64,000 bases of DNA from Sinonovacula constricta (lineage: Eukaryota > Mollusca > Bivalvia > Cardiida > Solecurtidae): the NCBI GenBank assembly GCA_007844125.1, contig CM017571.1:26068940-26132939 (forward strand), written 5' to 3'. Each line of letters opens with the position of its first letter. The stretch's first letter is position 1. The position numbers and the translations under genes are program-made. A model generated the notes under the pieces. The model was not told the DNA's origin and did not search any database. It was given only the letters and a program-made list of their open reading frames with translations. This document shows, in pieces, positions 1 to 11,217 of the stretch.

Positions 1-95
1 TCTAAACAGATAAAGTACAGTGAAAACAAGGCTAAGTTATGCATCGTCTGGTACATGAGAGGTACAACACATTTTAAAAATATATCAGTCAATTT

Positions 96-605
96 AACAT
101 ATGTAAAATGTAGACAGTAAGAACCAAATACTTTTTCCTTACCAAATTAGTATTTGTAACATGAAAAGGTCCTGGGCATTGTTGTTCATTGATGTACTAG
201 ATATGTGTGAACATTTAATCATAAATCTACACTTGTCACAAACAGGTATTTCCTATCTGAGCCATGCTGCAGAGTTAGCTATTTTTAAACTAAGAAATCA
301 TGTGATCACTTACTTTTGAGATCACTTTATATTGTCATCTAGCTAATCAGCTCTGGCATTGATATCTATTTTTAGCAATAATCACTATGGTGCTTATTTA
401 TAGTTTTGGAAAGTATGACCATTTAGAGTGATTTGTTTTTGCAGTCAGTTCAGTCCAACTATGTAGTGTTCAAAATCTTCTTTACGTGGACTAAAATATG
501 AGTGTATGCATAAAGTATGTACAAATTCCCTAAAAGCATTTGCAAGAGATAAGAGATATTGTGACATGTATTTGATATTGGAAAACTGTTGGATACCCTC
601 TTTAA
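96..605. mobile_element. TTAA-type MITE, copy 1
   Basis: Shares an ordered set of blocks with copies at 22178-22671, 51813-52270 and 62791-63274: TCCTGGGCATTG, then TATCTGAGCCATGCTGCAG, GAGATCACTTTATATTGTCAT, and a right end GTTGGATACCCTC abutting TTAA. The left inverted terminus is degraded here. It is non-coding. Confidence 0.7.
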
Positions 606-1009
606 TTATGATTGTTAGCATATTGTTGAAGGAATACTTGCTGTTATTTAAAAGTATGATTCTTTATGCAGTACAACTTTTAGTGGACACAACTCATTCA
701 TGAATTGTCTGTACCACTTGTCTACATGTTATATGGGCTTATATCAATAGATATTGTATTGCATTGTATCTTATGTAGTAGTATATTTTTAACTATATAT
801 GTAAATCTATGTGAATTGTCATTTGGCATTTATCTTTATATAATAGTATATCTTATATAATATGTAAATTTAATGTAAATTGCCATCTGACAATGCATTT
901 TTTTGAGCAAATTATCAGCAAATTATTCAGCAGTATACATAGAATATAATCATGCATTATCTATGTCAATATGATTCTTAGGGACATTACTTGGGGAAAT
1001 GCTCTGATT

Positions 1010-1430
1010 CCCCTGATTTATTGAGCTATATATATATATGAATTGATATCCCCTATATGTTGAGCTTTATAATGCATTGATATCCTGCATATATTGAGCT
1101 ATATAAAGCATAGATTTTCCTTCACATATTGACCTATAGAAGGCAGTGATTTCCTCTCATATATTGAGCTATATCATGTCTTGAATTCCATTTATATATT
1201 AATCTTAATATAACAAATATGTATATCTATCTATATATTGCTGTGATGTCCCTAAAAAGCTATATAGTGCAGTTATTTCCTTCATATATTGAGCTATATG
1301 ATGCAGTTAGTTCCTTCACATATTGAGCTTCATAATGCAGTGATCTCTTAACATATATTGATCTTTCTAATGCCATATTGTACTTCACCTCGTATTGAGC
1401 TTAGTTATACACTGATTTCCCTCATTTTTT
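1010..1430 (+). repeat. Degenerate array of about 35-40 bp units
   Basis: Repeated ATATATTGAGCTATATAATG then GCAGTGATTTCCCTCAT. The array continues at 1943-2010 after the Helentron-like insertion. Confidence 0.75.
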
Positions 1431-1431
1431 T

Positions 1432-1942
1432 TAGCTCACCTGAGCGCTACTTGCTCAAGTTGAGCTTTTCTGATACGGCTTCGTCCGTCGTCTGTCATCA
1501 ACATTTAAGCTTTTGAACATGCTAGAGGCCACAGTTTTTATCCAATCTTCATCAAACTTGGTCGAAATGTTTTTTCTGTAAGAAAACTTGGATGAGTTCA
1601 TTACTGGGTCATGTGGGATAAAAAAGTAGGTCACTAGGTTAAATTTTAGAAAAAGCTTGTGAACACACTAGAGGCCACATTGATGGCCCAATCTTTACCA
1701 AACTTGGCCAGAATGTTTGCCAGTATGAAATCTTACATATGTTTTGAAGTGGGTCATGTGGATTCAGTAGGTTACTTGTTAAAATTCTAGAAAATCTTAT
1801 TAGCCCAATGGTCACACAAATGGTCCAATGTTCACTCAAGATTTCTAAAGTAAATAACTCTTAATTACTTGATACCATATATGAGCCTACTAAAAGCCTG
1901 TGTCCTCAGGTGAGCGACTAAGAGCCATCATGGCCCTCTTGT
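1432..1942 (+). mobile_element. Helentron-like non-autonomous element, copy 1
   Basis: Begins TTAGCTCACCTGAGC and ends TCAGGTGAGCGACTAAGAGC, CATCATGGCCCTCTTGTT. The ends carry a subterminal inverted repeat (CTCACCTGA / TCAGGTGAG) and the 3' end a short hairpin. The inside has about three diverged units of the 144-bp motif with GAACACACTAGAGGCCACA. It interrupts the ATTGAGCTATATAATGC array, which resumes right after it. Confidence 0.75.
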
Positions 1943-2274
1943 TAACTATATTATGCATTGCTTTCCCTCATTTATTGAGCTATATAATGAAATGATTTCC
2001 CTCATTTTGATGGCATCCTTCAAAGCTCAAGGGCATATAGGGATCATGCTGTGTTTACTTTCTGCACCGAACAATACAGCATGAAGAAGAATTTAATAGT
2101 TGGATAAATTGTCATAGCTGCAAGAATAAGTGTTGTTTTTCTAAACATAATTGTTCAATATAAATGATGGTGATTGTTTCTGTTATTGCAAAGTAAAATG
2201 ATGTTCAAATGAAACTTATGCTAAAAGTTCACATTATTTCAACACAGAAGAAACAGTAACATTTGTGAATGAAT

Positions 2275-2790
2275 GGCTTTGATGAAGGAATAGACCCAAT
2301 ATATATTAAGGGTGGTAGGTGCTGCAGCAGATGCATGCTAGAAAACATGTAGCAATATGAGATACATCTTTGTTATTAAAGTTAGGCTTTGTGACTGTTG
2401 AAATTCCTTAGGGTAGTGATAGTGGAAATAGTTGTAGAACAAATCTTTGAGAGCCAAGTTCAGGCAAAAACAAGAAAACTCAACACACCATAATTGAATC
2501 TTCTAACAGTTAACAACACAGAAAGCGTGGTAAAAGAGGCAGCCATTTTGATGAGTCTGAGGCAGTCTGGAAAATGTAAAATATTCAGTTTAATCTTTAG
2601 ATTCTATAGGTGTGTTCAGTATAGCAATTACTAGTGTTTACAAAAAGAGGAAATAGTCAAATGTGTCTGACCTAGTTGTCGATTTATAATATCCGTAAAT
2701 TACATGTTGATGTGGAATATTGATGCATTTCACGAAAAATGGAAGCAAATTCTTAAGAACAGCTTAACCTAACAAACACTTATGCAGACA
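2275..2790 (+). repeat. Dispersed repeat, copy 1
   Basis: Shares ordered blocks with 16285-16738: AGACCCAATATATAT, AAACATGTAGCAATATGAG, TTGTTATTAAAGTTAGGCTT, GGCAGCCATTTTGATGA, AATGTGTCTGAC, GGAATATTGATGCATTTCA and AACAGCTTAACC. It is a dispersed element or an old segmental duplication of unknown class. Confidence 0.75.
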
Positions 2791-4087
2791 AAAAATGAGA
2801 TGAGGCCAACATTGTGACCCCATGGTATTTGTCAAATGAATTGCAATTTCGTACCAGCATGTTTTGTACCACTTCATTTGATAATTTCAAAATAATAATG
2901 ATTAATCGTCAACAGAAACCTTTCTGCACTAAAACTTGGTCATTAAATTTAACAGAAATCACAATGTATACTTTTTAGTTTAAATCTTTCAATTTTAATT
3001 TAATTCTCAATATTATTAGTGTTAACTTTATGGAATGGGAATGATTATGAAAGCAGAAGCCAGAATCTTTATTTCTATTAGTGATTTCAGAAAACAGTTA
3101 TACAGTAACTACAATGCAAAGATGCTAGGAAGCATATAGATTTGATATAATTATATTTATTCAATTCGCAACATTTTCAAAATGTTTTCTTATCATTAAA
3201 ATAAAAAGTGCAATTTTAGCTAAGACTGGGGTAAAAATACAGGAAATATAATCATAATTATTACTGCCCTGCTGTCTGTCCTTTCCTTGTAAACTTGTCT
3301 ACATTGTTGATTGCAAACAAATGACCGTGTTCAGAATACAGGTACAGAAGAACAGGTGTTTTTTTTAATTACTTAAGTCTGGTTAATTAGTCATTGTATC
3401 ATCATGTTCAACTTTCGACACCAGTTTAAGTAATTATATTGCCCGATGCGCTGTGGCTGTTGCAGCCTTTGATTTAATTTTTGTAAGGCAGTGATCAGTA
3501 TCATATTGAGCATCTTCTCCATATCTCACCTCCATTCATTGCAAGTGTCAACCAAGTGGGGAACCGTTGATCTACTTTATATAAAACAGTTCTGTCAGTT
3601 TCGGATATAGTTTATAACCTCATAACCTTGGGTTTTAAATTGAAACTGTCTTACTTTCAGTAATTTAACTGAATAATCTTTTGACCTATAAAAGCACATA
3701 TCAGTAAGCATAATTTATCACATTTACATAAAAAAGGAGTGCATTTCTTGCTGAGGATTTTGTAGGAATTTTTTATGTAAAACACACAAGTCTGGTGTTT
3801 TATATGGAAACGTAAGAACTGTAATTATTGTTGGTGGTTGGAATCAAAACACTGTAACTGTAAGAGTAATTTGTATTTTTTCTGCCATCTGATAGGTGCC
3901 ACTTGGGAATAATTGTCCTGGTTTTGTCTAAAAAAAGATTGAGCACTAGATAAGTGATTCTTGTAAAGGCTTTATTTTTTCTCTAATATGTCTGGAAATT
4001 GTGGATTTTTTTTTTCAGAGAGTGGTATATAATGCATTATAACAGGAAATGTCAGTAAAATGTGTCTGTATATTATTTTTTTCGGGA

Positions 4088-4401
4088 CCCTTTTCAGTTC
4101 AGATATCGGGTTTAATGAAATTTGTCTATCTTAACTTTTTTAAAGTAACTTCTCTTTTATAAATCAATTTGAATATTTAAATAAAAGATCTGTGTTTATT
4201 TCCTAGTGGTCATGCTAGCACACTTGGGGCAGCACATAATTTGTCCCTTTTCAGTTCAAATATTGGGTTTAATGAAATTTGTCTATCTTAACTCTTTTAA
4301 ATTAACTTCTTTTTCTTAAATCAATTTGAATATTTAAATAAAATATCTGTGCTTATTTCCTAGTGGTCGTGCTAGCACAGTTGGGGCAGCACATAATATG
4401 C
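4088..4401 (+). repeat. Two-copy 157-bp tandem duplication
   Basis: CCCTTTTCAGTTCAGATATC at 4088 recurs at 4245. Both units run through GGTTTAATGAAATTTGTCTA to TTGGGGCAGCACATAAT. Few differences, so it is fairly recent. Confidence 0.85.
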
Positions 4402-5586
4402 TTTAAGTGAACACCCTCTCCTTATAACTGAGACTGTTCATGGGACTAGAAAACTTTTAAACTTGTACCTATATATAAAGTATCTAATCAGGTACATTTA
4501 CCAATAAAAGAGCAAATTTAGTTACTAGTTTCACACATAAGCCCAGACTTGAACTATAGGGCTGCCATTTGATGTTTGCAGGCAGCACCACAAGTTGAAA
4601 GTATACATTTCAGGTTTTGTCAGAAGATAATGCTTATAATGCATTCTTAATCTAGAAACATAAATAAATTGTTCATTGCAATGTGATGAAAATGTATGCT
4701 GAAAATACATGCCACATACTTACTGAAATTATTAGCGAATGCTGGTTAAAATGTGTATATGGATATATCAAATTGCAGATCTTACTACTTTCCTCTTGAT
4801 AAAAAGATGCACATTTTATTTATTTATTATTTAAACAAACATGGTATTTATATAAGTACACTAGAAACATATTGTCTGTTTAAACACACATTCATGCTTG
4901 AACCATACCTTGATTTTATTGAAGAAGCAAAACATAGAAAAGCATTATAAAGAGCTAAAGTATTCTCTCATAACCGTAACATAGAAGCAGGTAATGGTAG
5001 ATATATGTTGAACAGAAAAGCCCCAACTTTAATGGTTGAATGTTTAAAAATGAATATCACTTCTATTAATGTGCACAAAATATTCAGATTAAAAAAAAGT
5101 TTTTAAAAAATAAAAGAAAATTGCCAACAATTCAAAAAAATTCTTCATATATGAATTTAAAATCCAAAAAAATAATAATTAATGTTGCAAACTGTACATA
5201 TATGTCACAATCTTGAAAGGAAGGTAGTTTTCTTGTTTGCTTTCTGTTGTTTTTTTATATTTCAATTAAATACTTATGATGTATTTCTTTTGACTTCAGT
5301 TATGATAAAGTTATAATGCACAGTTGTATAAGTATTTATCAATGATATTGATTTTGTATTTGGTAAGTTTATTACTTTATTATTGCATATTGTGATTGTA
5401 ATCAATTCTGTTACAAATCTTGTTCTTCTAATAACCATATTGCAACATATCACTCTGTATTGTTTGTAGTATTATGCAGTAAGCAGTGAGTTGCTTGATG
5501 CAATAAATGTGTTGTAGTATATTTATGTTTTAAATTGCTGTCTTTAATATTGAATGAAATATTTAAATATTTTTGTCTATTTACAG

Positions 5587-5799
5587 GAGGGCAGCCCATT
5601 CATTGTGTGCATGACATATGCCTTCCAGACCCCAGAAAAACTGTGCTTCATTTTGGATTTAATGAATGGAGGGGACCTTCATTATCATTTGTCACAGCAC
5701 GGAGTTTTCCTTGAGAAGGAAGTCAGATTTTATGCAGCTGAAGTCATCCTAGGTCTCGAGCATATGCACAGTCGCTTTGTCGTCTATAGAGATTTAAAG
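5587..5799 (+). CDS. GRK2: GRK2-like kinase, coding exon 1 of 10 in window (kinase hinge to catalytic loop)
   Basis: First recognisable exon of a GRK2/GRK3-type receptor kinase, which phosphorylates activated G protein-coupled receptors at the membrane. It encodes 71 residues (window residues 1-71), phase 0 at both ends. Visible motifs are [10 protein letters not shown], the hinge segment [15 protein letters not shown], and the catalytic loop start VVYRDLK with its catalytic Asp and Lys. The acceptor is TCTATTTACAG and the donor is GTGAAT. The residues match the beta-adrenergic receptor kinase class far better than GRK4-7, by the conserved SQHGVF and LGLEHMH stretch. No exon for the preceding N-lobe (Gly loop, VAIK-type Lys) was found in 1-5586, so the gene is cut by the window start. 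Confidence 0.96.
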
Positions 5800-6947
5800 G
5801 TGAATATTTAAGACTGAAAGAAATAATCTTCTTAATGCTTATAAAGTTTTTTGTTGCAAATGTTTTGAAATTGCATAAGTTCCACTTTTGACAGAAAAAA
5901 AATGGTGCTGTTATCAAGACTCGTGTTGGCAAAGGCTTTAGATAATCTTTTGCTACAGTCACTTTCTCTTAAACCATTAAAGAAATTCACTTCAAATACT
6001 TATATAAAAAAGGGGAGCCCATTTCAAAAGGGCCGGAAGACCTTAAATTTTGTTATGCCCTTATATGGGAGATCCTTTCAATTGTTTTACTTTCAAAGTA
6101 CCACAGAATGGTTTCTTTTGATGGTGAGAAATATAAATGTACAGGTATTAGACTGTCTCTTTTGGCCTATCTTTAGTCAGAATTGTTTTCATAAAACTTC
6201 AGTTAAGCTGTGTCTTCAGTCTAAAGCAATTTTAACTCTATTTGTGAATCTCAGCACTGAAAACAATTTAAAGATTGCAATTAATAGGATAGTGAAAAGC
6301 AGGGTTTTATTATGGATATGCTTTAATCTGCAATGAAACCAAATATTGAGAAAATATTACTTTGCCTCCTTTTAAGTCAAGCAGGAAAGAAATAATATTC
6401 TGAATATCGATTTTCAGCATTTTCAAATTCTTTTAAAATGCTTGCTGAAGAACCTGATGAATATTGTTCAAATTTTTTTGTATAGAGCACAATACTACCT
6501 CCCATAAAACAATGCAATCAATATAAAACTTGTCAATGTAAGTAGTATATAGCACAGGATACTGACCAAATCAACTGTGATTGAGACTTCCTTGGGCACT
6601 TGAGTTGATTGTTAAAAACCTGTTAAAGTCACAACAGAGGTTATGGGGAAATCAGTATGTTAACATAGTGGCAGTCACAATGTCTCATAAAACTGCATAA
6701 AATGCATGTACCCGGACTTATTGACTCTGTCGGTAGAGTAGTGGACTGCCATACAGGCAAGTCTGGGTTCGAATCCTATAAAAACGTAGCATTATTTTTT
6801 GTTGTTGCTTCTAGTAGTAATGTAAGACCACAAACCAAAGTTAAATGTTATGGACAATGTTAAAGGAATCTGTCAGCGTTCTTATTGTATTGTTACTTAT
6901 TAAATGTTAATACTTATAAAGATGAATATTTTATTGTTCTGTTTCAG
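5800..6947 (+). other. GRK2 intron 1 (phase 0)
   Basis: GT-AG intron of 1148 bp. Apart from a tRNA-like SINE head at 6715-6775 I see no features. An open frame at 5902-6336 has no recognisable protein similarity and no coding-like composition. Confidence 0.85.
6715..6790 (+). mobile_element. tRNA-like SINE head
   Basis: ACTCTGTCGGTAGAGT can form a D-arm and GGGTTCGAATCC is a perfect B box of a pol III promoter. The acceptor and anticodon stems do not pair, so it is not a functional tRNA; more likely it is the head of a tRNA-derived SINE. Confidence 0.5.
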
Positions 6948-7042
6948 CCTGCTAATATATTGCTAGACGAGAATGGTCATGTACGAATTTCCGATTTAGG
7001 ATTGGCCTGTGATTTTTCCAAAAAGAAGCCTCATGCTAGTGT
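6948..7042 (+). CDS. GRK2: GRK2-like kinase, coding exon 2 (catalytic loop end, DLG motif)
   Basis: Encodes window residues 72-102 plus two bases of codon 103. It begins [11 protein letters not shown] and contains [18 protein letters not shown]. The DLG is the GRK form of the DFG metal-binding motif, so the Mg-coordinating Asp is present. With the previous exon it rebuilds YRDLKPAN across a phase 0 intron of 1148 bp. The acceptor is GTTTCAG and the donor is GTAAGT, close to consensus. The exon ends in phase 2 (GT of a Val codon), which is completed by the T that opens the next exon at 15134. Confidence 0.96.
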
Positions 7043-7489
7043 GTAAGTATTTTATGTTGTTTATGTACTTTTGCATCTTCTTCTTACATCAAAAATAATA
7101 TACTTACATTCTATGTGGCATAGTATGCCTTTATGTCCCTCCGACTTCTATATCCTTGCCATTCCACCCTTATAATCTAATGTACTTCAATCAAACTTCG
7201 CCATGTTAATAGGTATGCAGATATACACATAAAGTTGTGTTCTGCATAATATTTACGAGTTAAACCATTAAGATAAAGGATATATTTAAGGTTTTATTTA
7301 CCTTGCAGTTCCAGTAACATGAGCAATTACAGTGATCTTGCTCCGTTGATCTATTTCTAATGCAGAAACAGCTTTGCAACATATCTGGTTGAAAAACTGA
7401 GGTGTTATAGATTAACTTATATTATCTAGTAGGCTATGGATGCCCTTTTGGTTGTGAAATAGTTTAGGTATCAACTAGACAAAGTTGCA

Positions 7490-7870
7490 GGAGAGTTGGT
7501 GGCCGCGCATTTAAAGTTGCTGACTTGTAACTTCTCTCATCCCCTCACCGCATGGGTTCCAGTCCCAGTCCGAGTGAGAACTTCCATGTGGAGGGGTTTT
7601 CCACCTAACCTGTGGTGTGTGTGTGTCACCTGTGGTGTGTGTGTCACCAGTGGTGTGTGTGTGTCACCAGTGGTGTGTGTCATCTGTGGTTTGTGTGTGT
7701 CACCTGTGGTGTGTTTGTCACCTGTTGTGTGTGTGTCACCTGTGGTGTGTGTGTGTCACCTTTGGTGTGTATGTCATTGGTTCTACCCAGTCTTCCTCAA
7801 ACAATAATAAGCAGGACTTTTCCAATATGACCATAATATCATAGTATAATTTTCATGGTTATTCTTAAAA
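7490..7870 (+). mobile_element. SINE B with an internal TGTG-rich minisatellite
   Basis: The tRNA-like part (GCTGACTTGTAACTTCTCTC, CATGGGTTCCAGTCC), the conserved segment GTGGAGGGGTTTTCCACCTA and the tail GGTTCTACCCAG..ATGACCATAAT match the fuller copy at 59085-59450. In between, the CACCTGTGGTGTG piece has been amplified (7605-7775). Confidence 0.7.
7605..7775 (+). repeat. 18-20 bp minisatellite inside SINE B
   Basis: Eight or nine units of CACCTGTGGTGTGTGTGT with variation in the number of GT steps and CACCAGTGG/CATCTGTGG variants. Confidence 0.85.
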
Positions 7871-8084
7871 ATATAATAACACTAATGTTTTAGAACTTTT
7901 TTAAGTAAACACATCCATTTCATTCACTTACAATTGCCTTAATTCAAATCAGTGTTGCTGGTAATTATAGACCTGAAAAGAACTGACATTGATCATCTCA
8001 ACATAATTCACCTTGTTTTTCTTGGTCTCATACAGATATAACTTACTATAACCATAATGCAGTATACTGAAAATCTTAACTGGA

Positions 8085-8290
8085 TCTTCCATGGCCCCTC
8101 ACTACACAAAGTTTGAGTCCCAGTTACAGAGAGAACTACCATGTGGAAAGGTCTTTCACTTGAACTATGATCCTGTTGTTCAATGAAAAATAATCTGTGG
8201 TCATCCACCTATAATAAGACCTCATTACAGTGACCGTACTTGTGCTGCTGCAATGTATAGCAAAAAAATAAAAGGAAGAAATTTAAGTTA
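8085..8290 (+). mobile_element. SINE B, diverged copy
   Basis: Shares TGAGTCCCAGTTACAGAGAG, ATGTGGAAAGGTCTTTCACT, GGTCATCCACC and GCTGCTGCAATGTAT with the SINE B consensus. Confidence 0.5.
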
Positions 8291-8540
8291 ATATGACATA
8301 ATCAACCTTCACATCAGGGACTTAAATGTCTTTAATTTGACAGACAAACAAAAAGCAAGCTTTACATTTTTAATTTCTGTAGAATTAGAGATATAATTGG
8401 ACACTAGGGATTGGGTATTTATTGTATAGAAAATCCCATTCTCCTAAGTTGTGCTGAAGTTCTTGTTTCTCTGTCTCATGAGACAATCATAGTTTATTTT
8501 TGTAGCATCCAATCTTGGAGTTTTGACAAAATACAAAAAA

Positions 8541-8660
8541 ATGATGTGCTGTGCTGTGAGAAAATGTGCTGACATTTCTTGTAAATAAATAGGAATGATG
8601 TGCAAGGCCTGTGAGAAAATGTGCTGACATTTCTTGTAAATAAATGCAAGGCCTGTGAAA
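8541..8660 (+). repeat. Two-unit 57-bp tandem duplication
   Basis: GTGAGAAAATGTGCTGACAT then TTCTTGTAAATAAAT occurs twice in a row. Confidence 0.8.
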
Positions 8661-9589
8661 TATTCAGAAAAGAAATATTCACAATTGTGTGGTGGAATAA
8701 ACTGTAAGACTCAAAGTTTGTTATACTTTGGGTGACTTTCATTAAAAAACTGATTGAGCACAAGTATAGTTTTATTGTGTCCTACACACCAAACTTGTTA
8801 AGGGATTATAGTGGAATCTGGTTGTCTGTCTGTCTGCACTTCTGATTGGCTGGTTTTCTGTGAGCACAATTGTGGCCAGGCTTATTTTCCTACATTTTTG
8901 TATCCATTTTGATGAAACTTCACAATCTTATTAAGGAGCATGTCATCTTAAGTACCAGCCGTTTTGGTTTCAATAAGATGAAAATTGCGAGTTATTGCAT
9001 CTTTAAATGATATTTCAGACATCTAGATAAGAAAGCAATTTATCACCAGGGAGTGGGTGGGTGTGGGTTTGGTGTATTCATTAGCTATTGGATTGCAGTT
9101 ATACTTTATCATTGGCAATACATAATTAATGTAAACAAATTAAGTATGTTATCCTTATGAAGATACAAATAAGAACAACATAATAAAAAAAGACTTTGTA
9201 AAGTAACAAAAAAGGAAGAAAAAAAAAGTAGTTAAAAAAAGGCAATAAAAGGGAAACCATCGCAAATATAAGTATCTAGTTGTTTTAAAATTAATGATGA
9301 AGAGAAGTTTCTGCAACTCACCTGAATGTTGTTGTCTGCTCACCTAAACCTTGTTTTGGGTCACTTGTTTTTCATCATCAGCTCAGTGCAAGCTTACATC
9401 TCAGTAATCAGTGCTTTGATTAGAAAAATCACTCATTCTTTTTTTACAATCATACCTACCAATAAAATAGCCCTAGTTCCCTGACTGGTGCCTACATTTG
9501 CAGTTTTGCTTGCATGGTCTATAAAGTGTTTGTCAAAAACTAGTGTACATGTTGGAATGAGTCTTCACATACCTAATTATATAATCTAT

Positions 9590-9860
9590 TTGAAAAATTC
9601 CAGGTTTGATTTTATGAGGTATCTAGTCCCTGTTCGACTATTTTGGTGCATGCATATTGAAATTTTGTGTGCAACTACTTTTAAGCGTATCAGAATCCCG
9701 TGCACAGGAGAAACTACACGTCTTCCTTTTTATCAGACCTACTGATGTAATCATGTTTGATATTAGGTTGGATTTTCTGAGAAGTATGGCCCTAGGTCAA
9801 TATTGGTGCATATAAATGTACATGTATGTTAAAGTTTGCATGTACTAGTAAGTATATATT
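9590..9860 (+). repeat. Degenerate 158-bp two-unit repeat
   Basis: GATTTTATGAGGTATCTAGT..TTTGGTGCATGCATATTGAA at 9608 recurs as GATTTTCTGAGAAGTATGGC..TTGGTGCATATAAATG at 9771. It is related to 49950-50280 (TCAAGTTTGATAGTTTCA). Confidence 0.5.
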
Positions 9861-10065
9861 ATCTGACCTCATTCATTCCAGAAGATTAAAAAGTCCTACA
9901 ATTCAAGGGCTGTTGTATAAAAGGGCTGTCAGCCACAGGTGTGGGTTGGAAGGGTTGATGGGAGTTGGATGGCTTATGTCCTGCGTAGGGGATTTTATGT
10001 CATGAAATCCAAAGGTCAATACTAGTAGTTTGTTCAAGCAAAACAGTTGGAAATATAATTTATTT

Positions 10066-10440
10066 ATATAAATAAAAAGAGAGAAAATATAAAATAAATG
10101 AGGAAAAGGTAAGCAAATAAAACAAAACAATAAATCTTAAAGTTTAAAAAAAGACAAAATTGAGATGGAACATAGATAATTAAAAGAAGAACAAATTTTT
10201 GAAGACAAAAATAAGAACAGATAGATTTGAGTAATTTGAGTAGTTTATAAAAGAAAGAAAGAGAGGAAAAAATGTTTATAAAAGGAAAAGACACAGAAGT
10301 TGTAATAGTTGTTAGAAAATAAGAGAAAGAAAGTAAAATAGTTAATAAAAGTTAATAAAAAGTGTACATAAAGAGAAGAGAAAAAATATGTCATTTTTAA
10401 ATGAATTGAAAAAGGAAAGAAGGAGCAATGGCAGCGTAAG
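10066..10440 (+). repeat. Purine-rich tract
   Basis: Nearly all A and G on the + strand over about 370 bp (for example AAAAAGAGAGAAAATATAAA, AAGAAAGAAAGAGAGGAAAA). It gives pyrimidine-rich, Phe/Leu-rich open frames on the minus strand that are compositional only. Confidence 0.7.
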
Positions 10441-10964
10441 TGTGAGTCAATATTCATCATAAATAGGCTGTCTTAGGAGTGTTGGTGAGATTGGATGGCT
10501 AATTTCCTGCTTGTGTGCTTATATGTCATGCAACATGTGACATGGATCAATAATGGTGGTGCTAGACGCAGAGGGTCCATAGTATATAGTTATTTTATAA
10601 TATTAAATACAGAGCTTTTCGGTTCTTAATCATTAAATCTAAGCCTGCTTATTTCAAATTGGTCAGGCTAAAGCAATCAGTGTAGATTCATATCACTCAT
10701 TTCCCTGCTGAGGGCTGTCTGATCAAGATCTACACTATTTGCTACAAAATCCTCAGCAATTCGTCGTCCTGACAATAAAATTGCATTAAAAAATAAGTAC
10801 TAATAAGGTTTGGTTATTCACAAATTAAATACAGCCGTCTATGAGTATAGAGAGGTCCTATTTCTATTTTCAGCCTTGCTAAGATAAAGCTTACCTGGTG
10901 TTACCTTTAACCTTCTTCAGTTTTTAATAACCCCTACATAATTCTTTGTATACACCTTGTGCTA

Positions 10965-11217
10965 ACACAAGCTTACAGGCACACATGAGCTTACAAGCCC
11001 TCACAAGTTTATAAGCCCACACAAGTGTTCAAGCCCACACAAGCTTACAAGCACACACAAGTGTTCAAGCCCACACAAGCGTTCAAGCCCACACAAGCTT
11101 ACATGCCCTTACAAGTTTATAAGCCCACACAAGTGTTCAAGCCCACACAAGCGTTCAAGCCCAAACAAGTTTATAAGCCCACACAAGCTTAAAAGTCCAT
11201 ACAAGCTTACAAGCCCA
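10965..11217 (+). repeat. 18-bp minisatellite
   Basis: Units of CACACAAGCTTACAAGCC alternating with CACACAAGTGTTCAAGCC, about 13 in all. Confidence 0.85.

Larger units (their letters stand above)
1..5586. other. Upstream intron or 5' flank of the GRK2 exons
   Basis: No coding exon was recognised. The stretch holds a MITE (about 96-605), a two-unit degenerate repeat (about 780-900), an ATTGAGCTATATAATGC array (1010-1430 and 1943-2010), a Helentron-like element (1432-1942), a dispersed repeat (2275-2790) and a 157-bp tandem duplication (4088-4401). In 2800-4080 and 4402-5586 I see only AT-rich sequence. Since the exon at 5587 opens mid-protein, this is almost certainly intron. Confidence 0.8.

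Noticed and set aside
6008..6030. Copy of exon 1 start (GGGGAGCCCATTTC resembles GAGGGCAGCCCATTC)
   Set aside because: Similarity is limited to about 12 bases and does not continue.
5902..6336. 144-codon open frame in GRK2 intron 1
   Set aside because: No recognisable domain, AT-rich composition, sits wholly in an intron, no conserved motif; likely chance.
6715..6790. Functional tRNA gene
   Set aside because: B box is perfect but the acceptor and anticodon stems do not pair, so a SINE head or tRNA relic is more likely.
7496..7844. Cys/Val-rich repeat peptides (three overlapping frames)
   Set aside because: All three frames are open because of a TGTG-rich minisatellite within a SINE.
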